Assembly (NCBI GenBank): GCA_944381485.1
Contig: CALWLI010000003.1
Location: forward strand, 1-64,000
DNA: 64,000 nucleotides
Direction of reading: 5' to 3'
Source of the DNA: an uncultured Lachnospiraceae bacterium
GTDB taxonomy: Bacteria; Bacillota; Clostridia; Lachnospirales; Lachnospiraceae
Shown: positions 27,096 through 35,158 of the stretch, piece after piece
How the letters are laid out: each line of letters starts with the position of its first letter
How positions within the stretch are numbered: the stretch's first letter is position 1
The notes under the pieces: generated by a model
What the model was told of the DNA's origin: nothing
What the model saw: only the letters and a program-made list of their open reading frames with translations
The model's database searches: none
Program-made: the position numbers and the translations under genes

Positions 27096-28520
27096 ATGAA
27101 AGCGTGGATGTACGAGAGAGAATTGACAGATAATGCAGTTCCACCGGAGCCCTCAGAAGACAATGAAGAGGCTTGGGACAGCTATGTGAGAGAGGGAAGG
27201 GCTTCAGACAACAAGCTTTTTAATGATTGGATAAGTGAGGTACCCGGGTCTAAAGCTCCCTGCGATGTAGTCACAGCCGCTGTTCAAAGCATGTATAACA
27301 GAGGATATGATGTATCTGAAGCTGAAAAATATCTGGATGAGGGGCTTAAGGCGGCACGAGAGAAAAACGGTGCTGCGCTTCAAGTACTGACTGCAAAGGT
27401 ATACAAAGCCCTGAACAACGCAAAAAAGAGAGTCGGAAATCAGTATGATAATTTTACTGAATATAGAGACTTTTCTCAGATAAAGGAATCAATGAACTTT
27501 CCTGAGCCTTGTAATTATGATGTGGATTCAGATGACTTCAGAGAGAAAATTAAGGCAGGATGGTGGGGACAACTTATAGGCGGATGCCTTGGTACGCAGA
27601 TAGAGGGATACACAACCAAAAAGATAAGAGAGAAATTTGGAGATGTCAGAGAATATCTCAGAAAGCCTGAAACATATAATGACGATATAACATATGAACT
27701 GGCTTATTTGGATGTATTTGTAAATAAGGGATATTCAGTTACTTCAGAGGATGTGGCTTTTGCTTGGCTGGAGCTTATATCCGACGGATATTCAGCGGAG
27801 AGGACTGCGCTTGAAAATCTCAGAAAAGGTATAATGCCCCCTGAAAGCGGCAGGTTTTGTAATTATTTCAGTGATTGGATAGGAGCCCAGATGCGCACAC
27901 CTATTCATGGAATGTTAGCTCCGGGAAATCCGATACTTGCTGCAAGACTTGCGGCGGATGATAGCGTGGTATCCCATTCCAACAATGGCGTTTTAGGAGG
28001 GGTCTTTAATGCTCTGTTGACTTCTCTTGCCTTCACTGAAAAAGATATCAGAACTTTGCTTACGAAAGCTATAGAAATGCTTCCTCATGACAGTGAATAC
28101 TATGAAGTAGTAAGCAGCACTCTTCATATGTGTAAATCCGGCGATAACTGGGAGGATGTATGGAGAGAGTGCGAGGACAAATACAAGGAATATAATTGGA
28201 TTCACGCGTATCCTAACGCAGCGGCAGAGGTGATAGCTCTATGGTACGGCAATATGGATTTTAATGAGACTTGTAGAATAATTGCTACAGAAGGACAGGA
28301 TGTTGATTGCTCGGCCGCTCCGATTTTAAATGCACTTGCTATAATTATCGGTCTTGATAAAATTGAAGAGAGGTGGATAAAACCTATAGGAGATGTTGTG
28401 CTCACTACAATGCGCAGGATGCAGGAGATCAAAATAGAGGAGCTTTGTGAGATGACAACAGAATCTGTTCGCAGTGCGCTCAAAAAATCAGGTAAGAAAG
28501 GCGTGTTTGAGTTATGTTAA
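27096..28520 (+). CDS. ADP-ribosylglycohydrolase (ARH/DraG) family protein with N-terminal extension
   Basis: 474 aa. Residues 150-440 form the all-helical ARH fold that hydrolyses N- or O-glycosidic bonds to ribose using two magnesium ions. Metal-binding motifs are present: NDDIT (195-199) and QDVDC (401-405, normally G-x-D-x-D-[ST]); G-Q-L-I-G-G-C-L-G (157-166) and S-V-V-S-H-S-N-N-G (290-298) also align with the family. The first 145 residues are a charged, probably helical extension I do not recognise. Its place behind a nucleoside importer and ahead of a ribokinase-type kinase suggests hydrolysis of an imported ribosyl compound, not reversal of protein ADP-ribosylation. That is an inference. 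Confidence 0.82.
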   Translation: MKAWMYERELTDNAVPPEPSEDNEEAWDSYVREGRASDNKLFNDWISEVPGSKAPCDVVTAAVQSMYNRGYDVSEAEKYLDEGLKAAREKNGAALQVLTAKVYKALNNAKKRVGNQYDNFTEYRDFSQIKESMNFPEPCNYDVDSDDFREKIKAGWWGQLIGGCLGTQIEGYTTKKIREKFGDVREYLRKPETYNDDITYELAYLDVFVNKGYSVTSEDVAFAWLELISDGYSAERTALENLRKGIMPPESGRFCNYFSDWIGAQMRTPIHGMLAPGNPILAARLAADDSVVSHSNNGVLGGVFNALLTSLAFTEKDIRTLLTKAIEMLPHDSEYYEVVSSTLHMCKSGDNWEDVWRECEDKYKEYNWIHAYPNAAAEVIALWYGNMDFNETCRIIATEGQDVDCSAAPILNALAIIIGLDKIEERWIKPIGDVVLTTMRRMQEIKIEELCEMTTESVRSALKKSGKKGVFELC

Positions 28521-29407
28521 AAATACTGAATTTCGGCTCATTAAACATAGACTACACATACAAAGTTCCTCATTTTGTCCGGAAGGGTGAGACTATTTCA
28601 TCCAAGGGCCTCAGTTTGTCTACGGGTGGAAAAGGACTTAACCAATCTGTTGCTCTGGGAAAGGCGGGAGCAAAAGTTTACCATGCGGGATGTATCGGGA
28701 CAGACGGAGAATTTCTTCTCGATGTTATGAAAGATGCAGGGGTCAATACGGATTTTGTTTATGTCAATAAGGATGTTCGCACCGGAAATGCAATAATACA
28801 AAATGATGACGATGGCGATAACTGTATCATTCTATACGGGGGAGCAAACCAATCCATAGAAAAGGGGCAGATCGATAAAGTCCTTGAGAACTTTGGTGAA
28901 GGGGATTATCTGGTACTCCAAAATGAGATCAATAATATAAGCTATATTATCGATAAAGCTCATGAAAAAAACATGACAATAGTGCTTAATCCTTCTCCAA
29001 TGGATGAGAAAATAGAAGAACTCCCTCTTGAAAAGATCAACTGGTTTGTTTTGAATGAGATTGAGGCCTCACAATTTACAGGAGTTGATGCATCTGACAA
29101 GGACAGGCTTGTTGAAGAAATGCACAAAAGATTCCCGAAAGCGAAATTCGTTTTGACCTTCGGCTCCGAGGGAGCTTGCTGTTTTGAGGGGACAAAGACA
29201 GTTATACAGAAGGCTTATATTACAAAAGCTGTGGATACTACAGCTGCAGGGGACACTTTTGAAGGTTATTTTTTGGCCGGAATAGTAAAGTCTATTCCTG
29301 TGGAAGAAGCCCTCAAACTTGCATCCAAGGCGGCATCGATAGCTGTGTCGAGGCCGGGAGCGGCTTTTTCCATTCCTACAATTGAAGAGGTAGAAAGAGC
29401 CTTTTAA
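28514..29407 (+). CDS. Ribokinase-type PfkB carbohydrate kinase
   Basis: 297 aa. N-terminal NFGSLNIDYTYKV and GGKGLNQSVALGKAGA are the PfkB sugar-binding strands; DTTAAGDTFEGYF near residue 250 is the anion-hole/catalytic motif. It phosphorylates a sugar or nucleoside with ATP. It overlaps the ARH gene by seven bases, which implies coupled translation and a shared pathway. It is a close paralogue of the kinase at 49006-49935 (long identical stretches such as VRTGNAIIQND and DNCIILYGGANQ). Confidence 0.9.
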   Translation: MLKILNFGSLNIDYTYKVPHFVRKGETISSKGLSLSTGGKGLNQSVALGKAGAKVYHAGCIGTDGEFLLDVMKDAGVNTDFVYVNKDVRTGNAIIQNDDDGDNCIILYGGANQSIEKGQIDKVLENFGEGDYLVLQNEINNISYIIDKAHEKNMTIVLNPSPMDEKIEELPLEKINWFVLNEIEASQFTGVDASDKDRLVEEMHKRFPKAKFVLTFGSEGACCFEGTKTVIQKAYITKAVDTTAAGDTFEGYFLAGIVKSIPVEEALKLASKAASIAVSRPGAAFSIPTIEEVERAF

Positions 29408-29436
29408 TAAAGAACTGACAGGAGGCGTAATTCGGA

Positions 29437-30141
29437 ATGCTTAAGCAGGAGACTGTAAGGATAGATGAAGCCAAATATATATACAGAGTCAGCCATAGGA
29501 TCATGGAGGGAGACTGTCAAATGGATCATGGCCCCAAGCTTGTAAAGGTGGGGCCTATAGAAGCGGATATCTATTGCGTGACCAATGGAATGTACTATGA
29601 GTTTTTACAAGAAAGCGGCTATAGACCCTATGATAATTCGGGTTTTTTGAGACATTGGAACGCAGGCATTTACCCTGAGGGTTATGAGGACCTGCCTGTT
29701 GTCTGGGTAAGTCAGGATGATGCCAAGGCCTATGCTTCGTTTTATGGCAAGAGACTACCCACAGAAGAGGAATGGCAGTACCTTGCTGCGGGCCCTGAAA
29801 AGTTAAAATGGCCTTGGGGATATAAAAAGGACTACAGACTTTGCAATGTATTCGGAGAAGGACCTGAACCTGTAAATTCTCATCCTGAAGGAAGATCTCC
29901 ATTCGGATTGTTCAACATGTGCGGCAATGTGTGGGAATACACAACAGAAAGAATAGAGGAAAAGGATGGCTCCCACAGCTTTATTACTCTTAGAGGCGGA
30001 AGCTATTATACAGCTCATTATTATTGGCATTCGGAGAGCGGTGCCATGCGCAACAGCAGCCATTTGAAGGTTCACTTAATGGGCGGAGCTATGGACAGAT
30101 ATGCTACAGTCGGTTTTCGCTGTGTAAAGGAGGTTATTTAG
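29437..30141 (+). CDS. Formylglycine-generating-enzyme-like (SUMF1 fold) protein lacking catalytic cysteines
   Basis: 234 aa, no signal peptide. It has the FGE-sulfatase fold: VTNGMYYEFLQESGY, PVVWVSQDDAKAYASFYGKRLPTEEEWQYLA, SPFGLFNMCGNVWEYT, LRGGSYY and VGFRCV. In true formylglycine-generating enzymes two cysteines follow the R-G-G-S strand and bind copper; here that region reads YYTAHYYWHSESG, with no cysteine. It therefore should not make formylglycine and may be a binding or structural protein, or another oxidase-like relative. It lies between the PfkB kinase and a glycosidase-like protein, with AGGAGG upstream, so it belongs to the same pathway unit. Confidence 0.75.
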   Translation: MLKQETVRIDEAKYIYRVSHRIMEGDCQMDHGPKLVKVGPIEADIYCVTNGMYYEFLQESGYRPYDNSGFLRHWNAGIYPEGYEDLPVVWVSQDDAKAYASFYGKRLPTEEEWQYLAAGPEKLKWPWGYKKDYRLCNVFGEGPEPVNSHPEGRSPFGLFNMCGNVWEYTTERIEEKDGSHSFITLRGGSYYTAHYYWHSESGAMRNSSHLKVHLMGGAMDRYATVGFRCVKEVI

Positions 30142-31962
30142 ATGAATGAGGAAAAGAAATTCTCCATTGACACAGGTAGCATTTTGTTGAAACTTGACTT
30201 TTCTAAAGAAGAACCCTTTGTTTGTCTCAAACATAAGTCTGCAGGTGTTGTATCTAACAGTAACAGGGACTTGTTTCAGATAAAGATTTATGAGGAAATA
30301 TTGGGAAGCAGAGATTTTGTTCTTGAGGAAGTCCGTATAGATGATGATCAAACAGAAAACATAATATCGGCTCACTATAAAAGAAAAGAAGATCTTCTTG
30401 AAGTAAAGGTGTTTTTTATATGGAATAAGAGAAGCAGCGCCGACAGCTCCCTTCGGATATTATATCAGGTATATGACGGATATAAATATGGGGTAACTTA
30501 TGATTCCTTTATAAGAATTCCCTTTATCTCTGAAATGGAATTTAGCGGAGACGGAAAAGACCGGTTGCTGCCTCCGGGATGCCAATTCAGAAATTCCTCA
30601 GGAAAACCTTCGATAATACCTATGTCAGGAAAGGAATTCAGTTCTGATATAAGGCTTCCCATGGTTGTATTGGGAGAGGACAGGAGACATGGATACAGTA
30701 TTACATTCCCCAATTACTCGGACCTGGAGAATGAAGGCTGTGTGCAAAATCAGAGTAAATTCTTCGCTATGATGGATTCGGAATCCTCCGTAAGGGAGGG
30801 ATTCGTAAGAATGGCTCCAGATAAGTCTTTTAATGATACTGTTGAGATTAAGCTGTGCGCTGTCGATCGAGGATGGCCTGAAGCCTTCAGCAGATACAGA
30901 GATGAGTGGAGATCTGAATACGACTTTTCAGAATACAGCAGAGAAGATCTTCAATGGATCAAGGAAACTGCGGTTCACAGCTTTTTGTTTCTTTACGGAA
31001 ATGAAGGCTTTAACCACAAAGCGGGAAAATTTGATGTAAGTAAAGTCTTAAAGACCGGAAAAGAATTCGGGGGATTTGATACTGTGACATTGTGGAACCA
31101 GTATCCCAGACTCGGTGTTGACGAAAGAAATCAGTGGGATTTCCATTTGGACTTTCCGGGAGGGAAAAATGCCCTGAAGGAAGCGGTGACCGAATTCCAT
31201 AAGAATAAAGTTAAAGTACTTCTTCCGTTTATTCCTTGGGACAGAGGATATAATGAATCCACAAACAGCATGGGAACTGAACTTGCTGAGCTGATAAGAG
31301 ATACTGATGCTGACGGATATCAAATGGATACCATGTACAGCGCTCCTTTTTCATTCAGGAAAAAGCTTGACAAAATTAAAAAGGGAGTGTTGCTTCAATC
31401 ACAGTTCCATCCTGTAAAGAATCATCCTACAGAGTTTATCACCTCGTCATGGGATGAATACTGGAGCCACAAAGCAATGCCTGAGGTAGATGTGTTCAGA
31501 TTTATGCTTCCTGAACATATTGCACCTATGGTATCAAGATGGCAGCGTTTTGAAGGTAAGACGGAACTGATCAACAGGGCAATATTCGGTGCTGCTCCTA
31601 TAATTATATGGACAGACATATTCGGCCGAATTATGGACTACTCTGAAGAACAAAAGAAGAGGATATGTGAGTGGAAAGCCACATATATGAAATACAGAGA
31701 GATATTTCAAGGAAAAGCTTCTATTCCTGTTTATTATAAAGGGGACAATGGCCTGTACTGTAATCTCTTTTCGGATGGAGGACTTCAGAGTATATATTCG
31801 TTTTATAATGAAGGATGCAAAAACATTACGGATGAGATAGATTTATGGCAAGATGCATCAGAGGCTACGGTTATTATAGGAAATGGCATTTCAGAGCTTA
31901 AAGGTGATAAAATCAAGATAACATTACCTCCTGAAACCGTAGTACAAATACTGGTAAAATAG
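30142..31962 (+). CDS. Cytosolic TIM-barrel glycosidase-like protein
   Basis: 606 aa, no signal peptide. Residues 1-250 look like a beta-sandwich, 260-520 like a (beta/alpha)8 barrel, and 525-606 like a small C-terminal beta domain. This order is that of GH36/GH31/GH97-type hydrolases. Barrel strands include FDTVTLWNQYP, VKVLLPFIPWDRGY, ADGYQMDTMYS (candidate catalytic Asp391/Asp396) and APIIIWTDIFGR. I cannot place it in a known family with certainty. AGGAGG overlaps the end of the FGE-like gene. It ends the operon before a terminator, so a cytosolic glycoside is the likely substrate. Confidence 0.6.
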   Translation: MNEEKKFSIDTGSILLKLDFSKEEPFVCLKHKSAGVVSNSNRDLFQIKIYEEILGSRDFVLEEVRIDDDQTENIISAHYKRKEDLLEVKVFFIWNKRSSADSSLRILYQVYDGYKYGVTYDSFIRIPFISEMEFSGDGKDRLLPPGCQFRNSSGKPSIIPMSGKEFSSDIRLPMVVLGEDRRHGYSITFPNYSDLENEGCVQNQSKFFAMMDSESSVREGFVRMAPDKSFNDTVEIKLCAVDRGWPEAFSRYRDEWRSEYDFSEYSREDLQWIKETAVHSFLFLYGNEGFNHKAGKFDVSKVLKTGKEFGGFDTVTLWNQYPRLGVDERNQWDFHLDFPGGKNALKEAVTEFHKNKVKVLLPFIPWDRGYNESTNSMGTELAELIRDTDADGYQMDTMYSAPFSFRKKLDKIKKGVLLQSQFHPVKNHPTEFITSSWDEYWSHKAMPEVDVFRFMLPEHIAPMVSRWQRFEGKTELINRAIFGAAPIIIWTDIFGRIMDYSEEQKKRICEWKATYMKYREIFQGKASIPVYYKGDNGLYCNLFSDGGLQSIYSFYNEGCKNITDEIDLWQDASEATVIIGNGISELKGDKIKITLPPETVVQILVK

Positions 31963-31974
31963 AATTAAAAAAAG

Positions 31975-32018
31975 GCTGTTGTAACTAAAAAATCTTTTTT
32001 GTTACAACAGCTTGTTTG
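31975..32018. terminator. Terminator after the glycosidase-like gene
   Basis: GCTGTTGTAAC (31975-31985) pairs with GTTACAACAGC (32001-32011), followed by a T-rich stretch; an A-rich flank allows function for the convergent gene too. Confidence 0.8.
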
Positions 32019-32034
32019 TTTATTCGGAAATTTA

Positions 32035-32592
32035 TTATGATATTATATTAAGACATTTCTCAGGCTCCGGGGCATAGAGCGAGGTCAGCTTTACCTTATC
32101 CTCAAGGCCCTCCTCCCTAAGCATCTCTTTGAGCACATCCATAAAAATTCCGCTCTTTTTTATAAGCTTGCAGGAGGAGAGGGTATCCTCCAAGCCCTGT
32201 CTGCACTCAAAGGAACCGTACCAGTCGGCAAAACAGGTATAGTCCACGCCGCAGCTGGGACTTCCGTCTATACCAACAATCCCTAAGACCTCAAAAAAAT
32301 CTTCATTAGCAAGGTACTCCTTCAGCTGGTCTATTATTGGAGTGAGTATTTTTTTGCAGTGCTTCATGAAGAAGGTATTGTCAAACTGATTAGAGGTGTG
32401 TCCCCATCTTCTGGGCCCGTATAAGGTGAACTCAGGGCATGGAAGCTGTATTATTTGGATACCTTCGGATATGGCCTTATTCAAGAATTTAAGGCGAAGC
32501 TCTTCCTCGGCTTCTATTTCATCTTTATTATAAAGAACCACTTTTGAAGCTGTATTAAGGATACAGTGCGAAACAAATAATATTTTTTTCAT
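32035..32592 (-). CDS. TudS-related putative desulfidase (DUF523-like)
   Basis: 185 aa. Three cysteines sit in family positions: SHCILN near the N-terminus, QLPCPE around residue 52 and GSPSCG around residue 114. In TudS (2-thiouracil desulfidase) and DUF523 proteins such cysteines hold a [4Fe-4S] cluster that removes sulfur from thio-bases. R-R-W-G-H and the DYTCFADWY insert match a clostridial sub-group of TudS relatives. The neighbourhood of nucleoside importers and hydrolases supports action on a thiolated base or nucleoside; this is an inference. The ribosome-binding site is GGAAAGGGG upstream of the ATG at 32592. Confidence 0.7.
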   Translation of the reverse strand: MKKILFVSHCILNTASKVVLYNKDEIEAEEELRLKFLNKAISEGIQIIQLPCPEFTLYGPRRWGHTSNQFDNTFFMKHCKKILTPIIDQLKEYLANEDFFEVLGIVGIDGSPSCGVDYTCFADWYGSFECRQGLEDTLSSCKLIKKSGIFMDVLKEMLREEGLEDKVKLTSLYAPEPEKCLNIIS

Positions 32593-32658
32593 TGCAGGAC
32601 TTTCCCCTTTCCTTTTTATTTAAGAATAGATTTTTAAATGTAGGAATTCAATAGATAT

Positions 32659-32691
32659 ATTACCTAAATTTGTTCAACAAATTTAGGTAAT
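32659..32691. repeat. Perfect 33-base inverted repeat in a divergent intergenic region
   Basis: The arm ATTACCTAAATTTGTT (32659-32674), a single C, then its exact reverse complement (32676-32691). No T tract follows. It lies between the TudS-like gene (minus) and the GntR gene (plus), about 35 bases before the gntR promoter. It could be an operator for a dimeric or tetrameric regulator or a cruciform/RNA hairpin. Confidence 0.85.
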
Positions 32692-32714
32692 TATTAATGA
32701 AAATAAGACAACCG

Positions 32715-32755
32715 GTAAATTTTACTTGCCATTATGGGGGGTTAAAGACTATAAT
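32715..32755 (+). promoter_or_regulatory. gntR promoter with palindrome next to -35
   Basis: TTGCCA (32726-32731), 18-base spacer, TATAAT (32750-32755). The perfect palindrome GTAAATTTTAC (32715-32725) ends exactly where the -35 box begins; a GntR/UTRA autoregulatory site is a reasonable guess. Confidence 0.55.
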
Positions 32756-32815
32756 TTATAAATATTAATAGTTTTTTTATAAAAAATGTGATAAAAATGT
32801 GGAATATACATAAAA

Positions 32816-33568
32816 ATGAATGAGATCAACAAGACAAAACTTAAACATAATCAGCCAAAGTATATTGAGACATACAGAGAACTGGCAAAGCTTATAGAAA
32901 AGCTTAAGCCGGGGGATAAGCTCCCTACAGAGGAGGAGCTCACCCGAAGGTTCGGTGTATCCAGAAACACTCTCAGACAAGCCCTACAGGTTCTTCACGA
33001 GGACAAGGTCATCTATAAGAGGAAGGGTGCGGGTACCTATGTATCAGGAACACCTTATCTCAGCAGACTTGATATATCCTACTACAGTGACACAGAGACT
33101 ATACTGAAGCAGCTGGGCTTTGATGTGGAGGCTGAGGAGCTGGCTATCACATTTGAGGATGCGGACTGCCTGGTAAAGGATCTGCTCAGTCCCAGTGAGT
33201 TTTCTTCAATATTTTATATTTCCAGAACTTATGTTGACAAAAAGGATCACAATATAAAGTATTGCTTTTGTGAGGACTACATTCCTGTAACTGTCGAATT
33301 AGGGATAGACGTAAATAAGACCGATAAAAAAAGCTTCATTGAGGCATATGAAAGGATAGGCAGGGCCTCGATATGCAATATTACAGCGGTTCCTGCAGGA
33401 AAATTCTACTCTGCAAAGCTGAACATTGAGAGCAAAGATCCCGTTCTTGTTTTACAGCAGGTCGTTTTGGACGAAACCGGCAGAAGATGCTACATCAATA
33501 AGACTTATATGAATACCAATATTACAGAGTATTCCATCTTGGTAAACAGAAGAGAAGAAAAAAGATGA
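32816..33568 (+). CDS. GntR-family transcriptional regulator with UTRA domain
   Basis: 250 aa. The winged helix is at residues 15-85 (KLPTEEELTRRFGVSRNTLRQALQVL, then KRKGAGTYV), and residues 95-250 form a UTRA effector domain as in HutC/FarR regulators, ending with a strand that contains ILVNRREEKR. UTRA domains bind small sugars, nucleosides or amino-acid derivatives. It is 88 bases upstream of, and co-directional with, the first ECF importer operon and is probably its local regulator. The Shine-Dalgarno is weak, so its level may be kept low. Confidence 0.88.
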   Translation: MNEINKTKLKHNQPKYIETYRELAKLIEKLKPGDKLPTEEELTRRFGVSRNTLRQALQVLHEDKVIYKRKGAGTYVSGTPYLSRLDISYYSDTETILKQLGFDVEAEELAITFEDADCLVKDLLSPSEFSSIFYISRTYVDKKDHNIKYCFCEDYIPVTVELGIDVNKTDKKSFIEAYERIGRASICNITAVPAGKFYSAKLNIESKDPVLVLQQVVLDETGRRCYINKTYMNTNITEYSILVNRREEKR

Positions 33569-33655
33569 TGTGAGTACTGAATAAGTAAAAAAGTTTAGAG
33601 TTTTGATGGGGAACTTTGAACTGAAAATATATAAATAAACAAAGGAGAAAGAAGT

Positions 33656-34252
33656 ATGGAAAAGAAACATTCAATAAAAGATGATTTTAACATGTTGGCA
33701 TTATTGATCATACCTGTTGCGGTTGCTGTAAACTTCGTTGGAGGACAGTTGGCTTCACTTCTTAAGCTTCCCATGTATCTTGATACCATAGGAACAATAT
33801 TTGCAGGTATGCTTTGCGGACCTTGGGTAGGCGCTGTTGCCGGTGGTCTTACCAATGTTGTTACAGGTATAGCAAACCCTGTAAACTTTGCTTTCATACC
33901 GGTCAACATTATTGCCGGACTTGTTGTCGGCGGTCTTGCCGTTCACAACATGTTTGAAAACTGGTGGAAGGCATTTATATCAACCATAATAATGGCTGTA
34001 ATTTCCATCATCGTATCAGCTCCCATAGTAGTGCTTGTTTTCGGTGGAGTTACAGGAGGCGGTACCTCATTGATCACAGCTGCAGCTATGGCGGCAGGTG
34101 CAAATATATGGGCTGCATTCTTTGGAACAGAGGGTATCTTCACAGTTTTGGACAGAATCATATCTTGCGTTATAAGCTATCTTGTAATCAAGGTTATTCC
34201 CCCTCGTACACTTGTTAAGTTCAGGTGCGGAAGCTGCTATATAAAAAAATAA
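33656..34252 (+). CDS. ECF transporter substrate-binding (S) component, copy 1
   Basis: 198 aa, about six membrane helices, AAGGAG-preceded ATG. The sequence VAVNFVGGQLASLLKLPMYLDTIGTIFAG near the N-terminus and the Gly/Ala-rich later helices fit the S-component fold that captures a vitamin or nutrient for an energising module. It is closely similar to copy 2 at 41247 (NVVGGQLAIMLKLPVYLDCIGTF), so both belong to one sub-family. The substrate is unknown; the operon's nucleoside phosphorylase and hydrolase suggest a nucleoside-like compound. Confidence 0.82.
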   Translation: MEKKHSIKDDFNMLALLIIPVAVAVNFVGGQLASLLKLPMYLDTIGTIFAGMLCGPWVGAVAGGLTNVVTGIANPVNFAFIPVNIIAGLVVGGLAVHNMFENWWKAFISTIIMAVISIIVSAPIVVLVFGGVTGGGTSLITAAAMAAGANIWAAFFGTEGIFTVLDRIISCVISYLVIKVIPPRTLVKFRCGSCYIKK

Positions 34253-34351
34253 TAGGAAATTAAATACAGATAGTATTCCCCATTTAATTACTCTGAATGA
34301 TGACATAGGCTGTCATAAAAAGGAAATTCTTTGAAAGATAAGGTGACATCC

Positions 34352-35158
34352 ATGGAAAAAACATATACTGAAAAAATTCAAATTCATAAGAAAAATAAGC
34401 TTGCAGGACTTTATCCTTCTGTAAAGGCTCTGGTGGTCTTGCTGTACGCTATATGCTGCTTTATTTTGAGCACTGTAAAGCTTACAGAATATGAGCTGGC
34501 TTTGCTTCTTATCCCATGGTTTCTTGTGATCCCTGTATTGTGTGCGGCAAGCGGTGCCTTCAATAAGTGCTTGAAGGCATTCAGGGCTGTATCTATAGTT
34601 GCGTTGGTTATTTTTCTTGCCCAGTCCTTACTGATACCGGGCGGAGAAACTGTACTTAAACTTGGCTTTCTGAAGGTAAGAGAGCAGGGCCTTCGTACGG
34701 CAATAACCCTCAGCTTTATGGTTATGGATATTGCAGGCATATTCGTCTGGATGTTCCAAACAACTGAAAATAAAGAATTTTCCAGAGCTTTGGAGAATTC
34801 GGGTATGAATTACAAGGCAACATATGTATTCATATCGACTCTTCAGATGATAGAAATATTGGGTAAGAACAGCAAGACTATAATGAATGCTCAGAGAGCA
34901 AGAGGAGTTGAGACTGAGGGTAATGTCATTGTCAGAATGAAGGCCTTCTTCCCCTCATTGGTTCCTCTTGTGCTCGGAGCAGTAATAAGCTCTGAGGAGA
35001 GAGTCCTTACTCTTGAGGCCAGAGGCTTCGACGTGGCTTGTGAAAAAACACACCTTTTCAACCTGGAAAAATCAGGGATCGAGAAGCAGGTTACATTTAT
35101 TGCAGTACTGATGACAATAGTTTTACTGGTATGGAGGATTTATTTATGGATTGCGTAA
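34352..35158 (+). CDS. ecfT: ECF transporter transmembrane component EcfT, copy 1
   Basis: 268 aa from the ATG at 34352; the TTG at 34331 is an upstream alternative. It has several membrane helices and the two coupling-helix signatures of EcfT, AQRARGVETEG and LEARGFDV, which contact the ATPases. It follows the S gene by 99 bases that contain only a small ATGACA/TGTCAT hairpin. A dedicated EcfT next to its S component makes this a group I-like (dedicated) arrangement. Confidence 0.88.
   Translation: MEKTYTEKIQIHKKNKLAGLYPSVKALVVLLYAICCFILSTVKLTEYELALLLIPWFLVIPVLCAASGAFNKCLKAFRAVSIVALVIFLAQSLLIPGGETVLKLGFLKVREQGLRTAITLSFMVMDIAGIFVWMFQTTENKEFSRALENSGMNYKATYVFISTLQMIEILGKNSKTIMNAQRARGVETEGNVIVRMKAFFPSLVPLVLGAVISSEERVLTLEARGFDVACEKTHLFNLEKSGIEKQVTFIAVLMTIVLLVWRIYLWIA

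Noticed and set aside
29437..30141. True formylglycine-generating enzyme
   Set aside because: The copper-binding cysteine pair is missing and no sulfatase gene is present in the window.
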